The translations under genes and the position numbers were made by a program. The notes below the pieces were generated by a model. That model was not told the origin of the DNA, searched no databases, and saw only the letters and a list, made by a program, of their open reading frames with translations. Source: Janthinobacterium sp. B9-8 (lineage in GTDB: Bacteria; Pseudomonadota; Gammaproteobacteria; Burkholderiales; Chitinibacteraceae). From it: DNA of 64,000 nucleotides. The first letter of the stretch is position 1, and each line of letters begins with the position of its first letter. Below, one piece after another: positions 18,774 through 27,534 of this stretch. The stretch covers positions 2,917,740-2,981,739 of the forward strand of contig NZ_CP014222.1 in assembly GCF_000969645.2 (NCBI RefSeq). The letters are read 5' to 3'.

Positions 18774-19370
18774 TTATTTTTTAGTTTTAATCGCGCTAGA
18801 TTGCACGCGTTCAACGGTATAGCTGGTCATTGGCATCGATGAGCTCACATCAAAAGCACAACCTGCTTCAATCCCGATACGGGCGATATCAGCCGCGCTT
18901 AAATCAGGATTATCGTAAACGGCATTCATCGCGCCAATTGCATAATCACGGCCACTGCCTATGCCCCAGAAACGCTGGTATTCATAAACTTCACGCAGGC
19001 TATAGACAGCAAAAATGCCGTGCGGATTAGCCAGCAGCACGGTCATTTGGCTGGATTCGTAGGGATCGTCTTCCTCTTCGTCTACTTTTAGAAAGAAGTC
19101 GTCTTTAAGTTTTGGATGTAGCTTTCTGAAGCTTTCAAAAATAGCGGGTCTATCGCTAAAATCCAGATTTTTTACTTTTTTAAGCACTGCTTGCAAAACT
19201 AAATCGTGAGCAGCGCTGCCTGCAATCGAAAAATATCCATCGTGTGCAGCAAAAATTTTATTCCAACACGCATCGTCCCCCGCGCCTAGCCGGGTATCAC
19301 CAAAAGTAGATTGGCTATCCGCCGCAATGGCGATCTGATCGCCTTTTTTAACGACAACTACCGTGGTCAT
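18774..19370 (-). CDS. proteasome-type Ntn hydrolase, HslV-like (betaproteobacterial proteasome homologue, BPH)
   Basis: 198 residues. After Met removal the protein begins TTVVVVKKG with a candidate catalytic Thr1, as in HslV and proteasome beta subunits. Asp17 (IAADSQ) and a lysine in DACWNKIF line up with the HslV catalytic Asp17 and Lys33 but with a four-residue insertion. FSIAGSAAHD and FWGIGSGRDYAIGAMNA match the HslV beta-sandwich, and AADIARIGIEAGCAFDVSS the last helix. HslU is not adjacent. The size, N-terminus and missing ATPase fit BPH, a T1 peptidase I recall as described from betaproteobacteria. It lies 50 bp before hslO, so a shared role in protein quality control is plausible but inferred. 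Confidence 0.8.
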   Translation of the reverse strand: MTTVVVVKKGDQIAIAADSQSTFGDTRLGAGDDACWNKIFAAHDGYFSIAGSAAHDLVLQAVLKKVKNLDFSDRPAIFESFRKLHPKLKDDFFLKVDEEEDDPYESSQMTVLLANPHGIFAVYSLREVYEYQRFWGIGSGRDYAIGAMNAVYDNPDLSAADIARIGIEAGCAFDVSSSMPMTSYTVERVQSSAIKTKK

Positions 19371-19394
19371 TTATTTTCCTTATTAGCGCAATTT

Positions 19395-19530
19395 CTAAAA
19401 AAACCTGTAGACACAGAGATAAAAACCAGACCACAGAGCACACAGAGAAAACCTTTATCTCATTCAAATAACGTAGCCTCAGCTGATTTTTTTCTCCGTG
19501 GACTGTATTGCCCCTCTGTGTCTGCAGATT
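19395..19530. repeat. CTCTGTG-type dispersed intergenic repeat
   Basis: ACACAGAGATAAA, CCACAGAGCACACAGAGAAAA and, inverted, TTTTTCTCCGTGGACTG and CCTCTGTGTCTGCAG lie in the gap upstream of the BPH gene. Similar CTCTGTGTTCTCTGTG strings occur at 55108-55146 and 57884-57937. The two halves can form a long imperfect hairpin. Role unknown. Confidence 0.5.
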
Positions 19531-19551
19531 TTTTTAAGAAAGTTAATCCAA

Positions 19552-20031
19552 TTAATCTTGCTCTTCAATCAACTCAATCAAGCGAATCAGAGCATGGCGT
19601 ACTGTTTGCATACGCACTTCTGCTCTATCGCCATCAAATAATTCTTGTTCAATAATAATTCCAGTAGGCCCGGCAAAAGCAAAGCACACCGTACCAACGG
19701 GCTTTTCTGCACTTCCCCCCGCAGGACCAGCCACACCGCTCACAGCCACACCCCATTCGGCATTAGCAAGAAGACACGCCCCTTGCACCATGGCGGCCAC
19801 CACTGGCTCGCTCACTGCACCAAACTTAGCGATAAAATCAGGTGGAACAGCAAGCATGTCCATTTTGGCTTCGTTGGAATAAGTAATAAAGCCACGCTCA
19901 AACCAAGCCGAGCTACCTGCCACATCGGTAATCGCTCCGGCAATCAGGCCACCGGTACAAGATTCTGCGGTTGTTACGCTCTCACCGCGCGCCAACAGCA
20001 CGCGGCCGAGTTGAGTTGCTAATACCAACAT
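19552..20031 (-). CDS. pncC: nicotinamide-nucleotide amidase (CinA C-terminal domain protein)
   Basis: 159 residues from ATG 20031; the open frame extends eight codons further to a TTG. It consists only of the CinA C-terminal domain, which deamidates NMN in pyridine nucleotide salvage: TTAESCTGGLIAGAITDVAGSS (catalytic Ser/Lys region), FERGFITYSNEAKMDMLAV and AVSGVAGPAGGSAEKPVGTV. It sits between orn and the BPH gene on the minus strand, with repeats on either side, so co-transcription is uncertain. Confidence 0.93.
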   Translation of the reverse strand: MLVLATQLGRVLLARGESVTTAESCTGGLIAGAITDVAGSSAWFERGFITYSNEAKMDMLAVPPDFIAKFGAVSEPVVAAMVQGACLLANAEWGVAVSGVAGPAGGSAEKPVGTVCFAFAGPTGIIIEQELFDGDRAEVRMQTVRHALIRLIELIEEQD

Positions 20032-20068
20032 GGGGGTGACACCTTTAGATTTCAAATAGACACAAATT

Positions 20069-20130
20069 CGTAAGGCGGGTGAAACCCACGTATTTTTCGT
20101 ACATTACTCGTAGATTGCACCCGCCCTACG
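20069..20130 (-). repeat. hairpin repeat after orn (CGTAGGGCGGGTG type)
   Basis: CGTAAGGCGGGTG and CACCCGCCCTACG form a near-perfect 13-bp inverted repeat around 36 bases. The element begins eight bases after the orn stop on the minus strand and belongs to the GTAGGG-type set found after the Lrp-type gene, yaeQ and putA, with longer loop. Confidence 0.65.
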
Positions 20131-20137
20131 GTGATTT

Positions 20138-20710
20138 TTAAACCGCAGCTGGAACTGCCACCGCTGGCTCACGAATAAAGTTTTCGCGGTAAAACTTCAG
20201 CTCATCAATCGATTCCTGGATATCTGCTAAAGCCGTATGCGCGCCGCGCTTTTTAAATTGCTTGGCGATTTCTGGCTGCCAACGTTTGCACAGCTCTTTC
20301 AAGGTCGATACATCCAGATTGCGGTAGTGGAAGAACTCTTCCAAAGTAGGCAGGTATTTCACTAAGAAGCGGCGATCCTGATGCACCGAATTACCACAGA
20401 GTGGCGATGCGCCTTTAGGCACGTATTGTTCCAAAAAGGCAATGAGTTGCGCTTCGACTTCCGCCTCAGTAAAGGTCGATGCTTTTACTTTATCGATTAA
20501 GCCCGATTTGCCATGAGTGTTTTTATTCCAATCATCCATTGCATCTAAAATGCTATCGTCCTGATGCACCACAAATACGGGGCCTTCGGCAATCATATTC
20601 AGATTGCTATCGGTAATAATGACGGCAATTTCGATCACGCGCTCTTTCTCGGGATCAAGCCCAGTCATCTCCATATCAACCCAGATGAGGTGGTTCTTGT
20701 CTTGTGGCAT
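20138..20710 (-). CDS. orn: oligoribonuclease
   Basis: 190 residues. DEDDh 3'-5' exoribonuclease that degrades 2-5-nt RNAs, including pGpG from c-di-GMP breakdown, which links it to the HD-GYP protein in this window. Catalytic acids are in [32 protein letters not shown] and [28 protein letters not shown] is the family core. The start codon is 44 bp from that of the divergent M48 membrane protease gene. Confidence 0.97.
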   Translation of the reverse strand: MPQDKNHLIWVDMEMTGLDPEKERVIEIAVIITDSNLNMIAEGPVFVVHQDDSILDAMDDWNKNTHGKSGLIDKVKASTFTEAEVEAQLIAFLEQYVPKGASPLCGNSVHQDRRFLVKYLPTLEEFFHYRNLDVSTLKELCKRWQPEIAKQFKKRGAHTALADIQESIDELKFYRENFIREPAVAVPAAV

Positions 20711-20754
20711 ACTTGGCCCTATTCAATCACACAAAAATGCTATTTTACCCGCAA

Positions 20755-22002
20755 ATGAACGCAAATCAGTTCTCCCTCCTCTTTCTGTTTGCTTTAACGG
20801 CCAGCGTCATATTGCAACTCTGGCTGGCGATGCGCCATATCAACCATGTAAAACGCCATAGAGGCAGCGTTCCTGCAGAGTTTATCTCTGAGATCACCCA
20901 AACCTCGCATCAGCGTGCGGCCGATTACACTGTGGCAAAAACACGTTTTGGCATGATCGTTACCCTGTTTGAAGCCATGCTTTTAGGCGCATTTACTTTG
21001 GGTGGCGGGATTGAATGGATTAATCAACTGATCTCAAGCTGGTTTAGCTCGCCACTTTGGGGTGGTGTTGCCCTGATTATGGGCATTACCCTCATCCATA
21101 GCTTAATCACCCTGCCGTTTACTTTAATTTCCACTTTTAAAATTGAAGCCAGTTTTGGCTTTAATAATATGAGCGCCAAACTATTTATTGCCGATACACT
21201 TAAAACCACTGCCGTAGCGGCCGTAATTGGCCTGCCGCTATTAGCTGGCGTGCTTTGGCTAATGGAGCAAATGGGCAGCTATTGGTGGCTATGGGTTTGG
21301 GCAGTATGGGTAGGATTTTCACTCTTATTAATGTGGGCGTTCCCGACGTTTATTGCGCCTATTTTTAATAAATTTGAACCCTTATCTGATCCAGATTTAA
21401 AACAGCGTATCGAATCACTCTTAAGCCGCTGCGGTTTTAAAACCAATGGCATTTTTGTAATGGATGGCTCCAAGCGTTCCAGCCATGGCAATGCTTATTT
21501 CACCGGCCTTGGTAAAGCCAAGCGAATTGTGTTTTTTGATACCCTGCTCAAGCATTTAAATGCCAGCGAAGTGGCCGCAGTATTAGCCCATGAATTAGGC
21601 CACTTTAAGCATCGCCATATTGCCAAACGGATGCTGTGGACCTTTGGCCTGATGCTGGGCATGCTGTGGATTTTAGGGCAATTAAAGCAAGAATTATGGT
21701 TTTATCAGGGTCTTGGCGTAAATAGCCAATCCACCGCTACCGCCCTCTTGCTATTCTTTTTAGTGATGCCGGTTTTTACTTTTATTTTTGCCCCGCTCAG
21801 CTCAATGTCATCGCGCAAACATGAATATGAAGCCGATGCCTATGCAGCAGAACAAGCATCAGCCAGCGATTTGATTAACGCATTGGTGAAGCTTTATCGC
21901 GACAATGCCGCCACACTTACGCCCGATCCTTGGCATAGCCTGTTTTACGATAGTCACCCCCCTGCAGCATTACGCATCGCAGCCTTGAAAAAACTAAATT
22001 AG
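20755..22002 (+). CDS. M48 family membrane metallopeptidase (Ste24/CAAX protease-like)
   Basis: 415 residues from ATG 20755; upstream in-frame ATG (20740) and GTG (20704) overlap the divergent orn gene and are less likely. Several hydrophobic segments (residues ~5-25, 65-90, 100-120, 150-205, 280-340) surround the zinc site VLAHELGHFKHRHIAKRM, with the downstream ligand in KHEYEADAYAAEQASA. The Ste24 layout fits an integral membrane protease; a bacterial substrate is not known. phhB follows 39 bp later in the same direction, so an operon with phhB and rsgA is likely. Confidence 0.9.
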   Translation: MNANQFSLLFLFALTASVILQLWLAMRHINHVKRHRGSVPAEFISEITQTSHQRAADYTVAKTRFGMIVTLFEAMLLGAFTLGGGIEWINQLISSWFSSPLWGGVALIMGITLIHSLITLPFTLISTFKIEASFGFNNMSAKLFIADTLKTTAVAAVIGLPLLAGVLWLMEQMGSYWWLWVWAVWVGFSLLLMWAFPTFIAPIFNKFEPLSDPDLKQRIESLLSRCGFKTNGIFVMDGSKRSSHGNAYFTGLGKAKRIVFFDTLLKHLNASEVAAVLAHELGHFKHRHIAKRMLWTFGLMLGMLWILGQLKQELWFYQGLGVNSQSTATALLLFFLVMPVFTFIFAPLSSMSSRKHEYEADAYAAEQASASDLINALVKLYRDNAATLTPDPWHSLFYDSHPPAALRIAALKKLN

Positions 22003-22041
22003 ACTAATTACTAATCATTCATCCCCCAGAGAGAGAATAAA

Positions 22042-22368
22042 ATGTCACTCACTACAGAAAATTGCCAAGATGGCGCAGCTAAGCTCAGCGAAGTAGAAGC
22101 AGAAATGCTGTCTACCGATCTGCAAGACTGGATCGTGACTGATACTTATCTGGAGAAAACATTTCGCTTTAAAAACTTTTACGAAACCATGGGTTTTGTA
22201 AACGCGGTGGCCTGGATGGCCAATCAGCAAGATCACCACCCCGATTTAGACGTTAGCTACAGCCGCTGCCGCGTGCGCTGGAATACTCATTCCGCCAACG
22301 GTATCAGCCGTAATGATTTTATCTGCGCCGCACGTTCGGACGCACTCACATTGAAAGCGAATTCATGA
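22042..22368 (+). CDS. phhB: pterin-4a-carbinolamine dehydratase
   Basis: 108 residues. It regenerates dihydrobiopterin after phenylalanine hydroxylase and related reactions. The signature region contains QQDHHPDLDVSYSRCRVRWN followed by ISRNDFICAARSD, giving the active-site His-His-Pro and the distal His/Asp. GAGAGAGAATAAA precedes the ATG. Its last four bases overlap the rsgA start (ATGA), so the two are translationally coupled. No phenylalanine hydroxylase gene is in the window. Confidence 0.95.
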   Translation: MSLTTENCQDGAAKLSEVEAEMLSTDLQDWIVTDTYLEKTFRFKNFYETMGFVNAVAWMANQQDHHPDLDVSYSRCRVRWNTHSANGISRNDFICAARSDALTLKANS

Positions 22369-23243
22369 CAGAAACAGCCCGTATCGTCGCTAGCCACGGC
22401 AGGTCTTATATCGTTGAACGCACTCATGGCCAGCGCCTTCGGGCCAGTACCCGTGGCAAAAAAACGGATTTCGCCTGTGGCGATTTAGTCGATATCCAGA
22501 TATTGAACGATGAGCAAGCCGTAATTGAGCGGGTATTAGAACGCAAAACCCTGCTTTATCGCTCTGATGCCTGGAAAAGCAAGCTGATTGCAGCCAATGT
22601 CACCCAGCTGATTATTGTGCTGGCCTCTGAGCCTAGCTTTTCTACCGAGCTGATCAGTCGCTGTGCCATTGCAGCAGAAGCAGGCGGTATTCAAACCCTA
22701 ATCTGCTTAAATAAATGCGATTTACCAACCGCTGCGGCGGCAAAAGAGCGGCTGCAATACTTTGTAAATCTGGGCTACAACGTGGTTGAAATTTCTGCGC
22801 TGGATAATATCGCCCCGCTGCGCGCTTCTTTAGTTGGGCATATTTCGGTATTGGTGGGGCAATCAGGCATGGGCAAATCCACCATTACCAATGCGCTACT
22901 GCCAGACGCCAATGCACGAGTGAATGAGATTTCTATCGCGCTGGACGCAGGTAAGCACACCACCACCAATGCTACGTTTTATCATTTGGATGCAGAATCG
23001 GCGCTAATTGATTCCCCAGGCTTGCAGTCTTTTGGCTTGGCGCATATTACAGCACAAGATTTACCCGCTTATTTTCCAGAATTTAGAGAGCGCATCGGCA
23101 CTTGCCGCTTTCACAACTGCCGCCACCGCCAAGAGCCGGATTGCGGCATGCGTGCAGGGGTTGAAGAAGGAACGATCAGCCCGCAAAGACTGGCACTACT
23201 ACATCGCTTACAAGATGAATTAAGCGCAGGTAGCCGCTATTAA
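22365..23243 (+). CDS. rsgA: ribosome small-subunit-dependent GTPase A
   Basis: 292 residues. RsgA checks late 30S maturation. The order is OB fold (residues 1-70), then a circularly permuted GTPase with G4 first (LNKCDLP), then G1 (GQSGMGKST) and G3 (DSPGLQSFGL), then a zinc finger in CRFHNCRHRQEPDC. It overlaps phhB by four bases. Confidence 0.97.
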   Translation: MTETARIVASHGRSYIVERTHGQRLRASTRGKKTDFACGDLVDIQILNDEQAVIERVLERKTLLYRSDAWKSKLIAANVTQLIIVLASEPSFSTELISRCAIAAEAGGIQTLICLNKCDLPTAAAAKERLQYFVNLGYNVVEISALDNIAPLRASLVGHISVLVGQSGMGKSTITNALLPDANARVNEISIALDAGKHTTTNATFYHLDAESALIDSPGLQSFGLAHITAQDLPAYFPEFRERIGTCRFHNCRHRQEPDCGMRAGVEEGTISPQRLALLHRLQDELSAGSRY

Positions 23244-23432
23244 ATCCAGCCAATTGGCCTGCATTTATTTGAGAAAGACACAGCCTAGACTAAGCTAGAT
23301 AAGAGAAGAAATTAAGTCATCAGATTAAATAAAATATAGATACGTAAGTATCATATTAAAAGACAAAGCCCCCATGCTTTACTCTGCCTGATACTTGATT
23401 TCTTATTTTATTCAATCAGCCTGAGGTGGGTA

Positions 23433-24944
23433 ATGAGTAAAGCAACTACGGTGCGCCGGCAGTTTATTAGCCTGCTTTTACTTATTGTTTTATTACTAAT
23501 CACCCAAACAGCCATTATTTGGCATATTTCTTCTGAAATTCTAATCAATGGCCCGCGCTATCAGCGCATTATCGCGAGCAAAGATTTAACCACCGATATC
23601 CTGCCGCCCCCTGCCAATTTAATAGAAACCCACTTACTGGCACATCAATTGATCAATAGCATTGATCATGCACAGCGTGTGCAGCTAACTCAGGACTTGA
23701 AAATAGCCGTAAAGAATTTTGAAATACGCCAGCAATATTGGCAAAACAGCGCATCCCCACCCTCCATTGTTAACGCCATGCGCAACTCGGCTTATCCCCC
23801 GGCACAACAGTATTTAGCCCTACTGCAACAACAACTACTGCCCGCAATAGAAAACTATGACAGCCTGTCTTTAAAGGAAGCCGCACTTAAATTGCAAGCG
23901 CTCTATGACGTCCATCGTAAAGGGATCGACACTGTTGTTCCACTTGCGCTCGCCTACCAGCAAGAAGAAGAAAAAATAGCCACCCTTACCGCCCAAAAAA
24001 GCAGCCAGCTTGCCTTGGGCTTGCTTGTCATCACACTCGTCATGATCTGCCTTATTGTGGCGTCTACTTATCGCAAAGTGCTGCGTATTTTAGAAGCCGA
24101 GCCCGCAATGGCCAATGTGATGACGCATATTGCGGCTGGCAATTTGCAAGTTGTAACAGCACTGAACCCCAAAGATACAACAGGCTTGCTAGCAGGGATA
24201 AAAGCGATGGGCATGCATTTAAAGCAAGTCATTGAAGACACGCAAAACTGTGTTTCCGCGCTCTCAACGTTATCCGCCCAAATTAGTATGACGGCCAAAA
24301 CACTCAATCATTCCAGCTATGAATTAGCTGCAGGCATTGAAGAAAGCACCGCGACCTTGGGCCAGCTCACGCACACCACCCGGCTTACCCTCAAAAATAG
24401 CCTGCAATCAGTCAGACAATCTGAAGACGCGGTTGAAGCATCCAAGCACGGCGCTTTAATCGTAAGAGAAACGGTAGGTGTGATGAAAAATATCGCAAAG
24501 AAAGTCAGCATCGTCGACGATATTGCCTACCAGACCAATCTGCTTGCCTTAAATGCCGCCATAGAAGCCGCGCGGGCTGGAGAGCATGGCAAAGGATTTG
24601 CCGTGGTGGCGGTAGAAGTACAAAAACTAGCGCTACGCAGCCAAACTGCCGCCTCTGATATTGAGGGTTTGGCACAAACGAGTATCGAAAAATCGGACGC
24701 GGCCATTCAGGCACTCGATCAAATTGAAAACGCAATTCAGCGCACGGCCGAACTCATTTCACAAATATCAGCCTCGGCTGCAGATCAATCCAGCGCGATT
24801 GAGCAAATCAGCTCAACCGTACAACAATTCGGCTCAATATCCAGCATGAATTCAGAGCTTGCTACTCAACTCACCGGCTCATCAGATGAAATCAAAATAC
24901 AAACAGAATTAGTACAAGAAAAAATACATTTTTTCAAACTCTAA
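23433..24944 (+). CDS. methyl-accepting chemotaxis protein with divergent signalling tip
   Basis: 503 residues. Membrane segments at about 12-32 and 190-210 flank a ~155-residue periplasmic helical sensor not clearly of a known class. The HAMP region ([16 protein letters not shown]) is recognisable. The signalling hairpin has [20 protein letters not shown] but continues [19 protein letters not shown], where the other receptors here have [12 protein letters not shown]. The C-terminus (EKIHFFKL) has no CheR/CheB-tethering pentapeptide. AGGTGGGTA precedes the ATG. Ligand unknown. Confidence 0.93.
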   Translation: MSKATTVRRQFISLLLLIVLLLITQTAIIWHISSEILINGPRYQRIIASKDLTTDILPPPANLIETHLLAHQLINSIDHAQRVQLTQDLKIAVKNFEIRQQYWQNSASPPSIVNAMRNSAYPPAQQYLALLQQQLLPAIENYDSLSLKEAALKLQALYDVHRKGIDTVVPLALAYQQEEEKIATLTAQKSSQLALGLLVITLVMICLIVASTYRKVLRILEAEPAMANVMTHIAAGNLQVVTALNPKDTTGLLAGIKAMGMHLKQVIEDTQNCVSALSTLSAQISMTAKTLNHSSYELAAGIEESTATLGQLTHTTRLTLKNSLQSVRQSEDAVEASKHGALIVRETVGVMKNIAKKVSIVDDIAYQTNLLALNAAIEAARAGEHGKGFAVVAVEVQKLALRSQTAASDIEGLAQTSIEKSDAAIQALDQIENAIQRTAELISQISASAADQSSAIEQISSTVQQFGSISSMNSELATQLTGSSDEIKIQTELVQEKIHFFKL

Positions 24945-25148
24945 ACACGGTAAATAAGATGTGATCCACACAAAAGACCTTCCACAGCCGACATCCAGCC
25001 CCACCCATCAAATCATTAACAACTGAAAGCAAAAAAACCTATGTATTTTAAGAAAAATCAGAAATTATTTACAATAAACACAGTTCTCTCTATGACTAGC
25101 CAAGCAAAGTAGGCAAAATTAGCCTCTAAATTCTTATTGTGATTTGCC

Positions 25149-27350
25149 ATGGTTGCCGTTACCCGCCCGCTTGCCCAATCCATTGCTGAAGCAGCAGACC
25201 CTGATCGCTGGCTGAGCGCCCTTACTGAGCGCTACCCACCCACCGATATCGTGCGCATACGGCAAGCGCTGGATTGGATATTCGAGCAATACGGCCAACA
25301 TATCCATACCGATACCGGCAGCTCGCTGTTTCAGCACGCCGTAGCCAGCGCATCGATTGTGGCGGATTTGCGCCTTGATGCAAATTCGGTGATCGCCACC
25401 CTCTTATTTGCGCTACCTACCCAGCTTAACCAGCCCATCGAGCTGATTAACACCCACTTTGGCCCCGATGTCACCCGGCTGGTCGATGGAGCTAGCAAGG
25501 TCAGCAAATTACGCAGCCTGGCCCACCCCATGGGTGGTAAATCCGCAGACGCCGCACAGCAAATTGAAGCCGTACGCAAAATGTTGATCGCTATGGTAGA
25601 AGACATCCGCGCCGTACTGATCAAGCTGGCATGGCGCACCCAAACCATGCACGAGCTAGCCCGCGCACCAGACGATGTGCGCCGCCGTATTGCACAAGAA
25701 ACACTCGATTTATTTGCCCCTCTCGCCAATCGCCTTGGGGTATGGCAAATCAAATGGGAATTAGAAGACTTAGGCTTCAGATATCTGCACCCTGATACCT
25801 ATAAAAAAATTGCCAAGCTATTAGATGAGCGACGGGTTGATCGGGAAAAGTTTATTGATGGGGTGCTCAATACACTCAGAATTGAACTTAATCATGCCGG
25901 TGTAAAAGCCGATTTAATGGGGCGGCCTAAGCATATTTTCAGCATCTGGAAAAAAATGCAGAAAAAAAAGCTCGATTTCTCCGAGCTTTACGATATCCGC
26001 GCTGTGCGTATTCTGGTTCCCGATTTAAAAGATTGCTATACCGCACTCGGTATTGTGCACAATCTTTGGCAGCCTATTCCGGGTGAATTTGACGATTATA
26101 TTGCCCACCCCAAAGGTAATTTTTATCGCAGCCTGCACACGGCCGTGATTGGCGAAAATGATAAAGCGGTTGAAGTACAAATCCGCACCATAGAAATGCA
26201 CGAGCACGCCGAATACGGCGTGGCCGCACACTGGCGCTATAAAGAAGGCGGCCAGGGCGATGCGCGCTATGAAGAAAAAATTGCCTGGTTACGCCAGCTC
26301 TTAGATTGGCGCGAAGATATGGCCAGCGAAACGCAATTCGCCGAGACCTTTAAAGCCGAGCTATTTGACGACACCATTTATATTCTCACCCCGGCAGGCC
26401 GCGTGATTACCCTGCCTAAGGGCAGCACTGCCGTTGATTTTGCCTACCATGTGCATACCGATTTAGGCCATCGCTGCCGTGGCGCCAAAGTAAACGGCCA
26501 GATTGTGCCGCTCTATACCGCATTAGAAAACGGCCAGCGGGTAGAAATCTTATCCACAAAAGAAGGCGGGCCAAGCCTGGACTGGCTGCATCAGGGCTAT
26601 GTAAAAAGCCACCGCGCCGCCAGCAAAATCCGCCACTGGATACGCCAGCAGCATCAGGATATCGCCCTTGAAGCAGGCCGCTCTATTTACGATAAAGAAG
26701 CCGCCCGCTGCGCCGCACGGGATGCAAATCAAGACAGCATCGCAGTTAAATTAGGCTGCAAGCATATTGAAGAGCTATACGCTGCGCTTGGCCAGGGAGA
26801 GATTTCTCAAAGAGAGCTCAACCAAGCTTTCAGAGAAAGCCTGGCGCCTATCGAGCCCATCGCCGAGCAGCCTAACGACTTTATTAAAGCCGCAAGAGCC
26901 AATGGCAATGGCGAAGGTATTTTAATTGAAGGCGTCGATAAACTAATGACCCTGCTGGCCAAATGCTGCAAACCCGTGCCGCCTGATCATGTGATGGGCT
27001 TTGTGACCAAAGGCCGGGGCATCTCGATTCACCGTAGCGATTGCAGCACACTTAAACGTCTGGCCAGCGCCGCGCCTGAACGCCTCATTAATGCCGACTG
27101 GGGAATTCAGCGCGGCCATGTGTTTGCGACCGATTTATTAGTAGAAGCCCATAACCGCAATACGCTATTGCGCGATTTAAGCGACATCATGTCACGCGAA
27201 CGAATTAACGTCACCGCAGTGAATACCCAAAGCAAAGACCAGCGCGTCATGATGCGCTTTACTTTAGAAATCAGAGACGCCGAGCAATTACAAAGAATCT
27301 TAATTAAATTGCAAGATGTGAATGAAGTCATCCGTGTGATACGTGGGTAA
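25149..27350 (+). CDS. relA: GTP pyrophosphokinase RelA (monofunctional type)
   Basis: 733 residues. RelA makes (p)ppGpp on starved ribosomes. The N-terminal HD region keeps its fold but lacks the HDxxED hydrolase motif (ATLLFALPTQLNQPIE stands there). The synthetase domain has EFDDYIAHPKGNFYRSLHTA; the acidic EFDD marks RelA, whereas bifunctional SpoT/Rel has a basic R-x-K-D. TGS (IYILTPAGRVITLPKG), helical and zinc-finger-like (AKCCKPVPPDHVMGFVTKG) regions and a C-terminal ACT domain follow. Both neighbours are chemoreceptors; a terminator follows. Confidence 0.95.
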   Translation: MVAVTRPLAQSIAEAADPDRWLSALTERYPPTDIVRIRQALDWIFEQYGQHIHTDTGSSLFQHAVASASIVADLRLDANSVIATLLFALPTQLNQPIELINTHFGPDVTRLVDGASKVSKLRSLAHPMGGKSADAAQQIEAVRKMLIAMVEDIRAVLIKLAWRTQTMHELARAPDDVRRRIAQETLDLFAPLANRLGVWQIKWELEDLGFRYLHPDTYKKIAKLLDERRVDREKFIDGVLNTLRIELNHAGVKADLMGRPKHIFSIWKKMQKKKLDFSELYDIRAVRILVPDLKDCYTALGIVHNLWQPIPGEFDDYIAHPKGNFYRSLHTAVIGENDKAVEVQIRTIEMHEHAEYGVAAHWRYKEGGQGDARYEEKIAWLRQLLDWREDMASETQFAETFKAELFDDTIYILTPAGRVITLPKGSTAVDFAYHVHTDLGHRCRGAKVNGQIVPLYTALENGQRVEILSTKEGGPSLDWLHQGYVKSHRAASKIRHWIRQQHQDIALEAGRSIYDKEAARCAARDANQDSIAVKLGCKHIEELYAALGQGEISQRELNQAFRESLAPIEPIAEQPNDFIKAARANGNGEGILIEGVDKLMTLLAKCCKPVPPDHVMGFVTKGRGISIHRSDCSTLKRLASAAPERLINADWGIQRGHVFATDLLVEAHNRNTLLRDLSDIMSRERINVTAVNTQSKDQRVMMRFTLEIRDAEQLQRILIKLQDVNEVIRVIRG

Positions 27351-27362
27351 TACCTTAGATCA

Positions 27363-27396
27363 GTGAAAGCTAATTAATCCTGGCTTTCGCTCTTTT
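27363..27396 (+). terminator. intrinsic terminator of relA
   Basis: GTGAAAGC pairs with GCTTTCGC (one G-T) around a 12-base loop, followed by TCTTTT. Starts 13 bp after the stop. Confidence 0.6.
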
Positions 27397-27534
27397 ATAT
27401 GTAATAATTAACATGTCAATACTTACAATAAGCGCTTGCTTTTTTAATGCGAATTAAGATCTATTCGCAATTTGATTGCTCCACCCAGCTGCTTTTTCTA
27501 TCAAAACATGTTGTTTGCATAAAAGAGCCCAATC

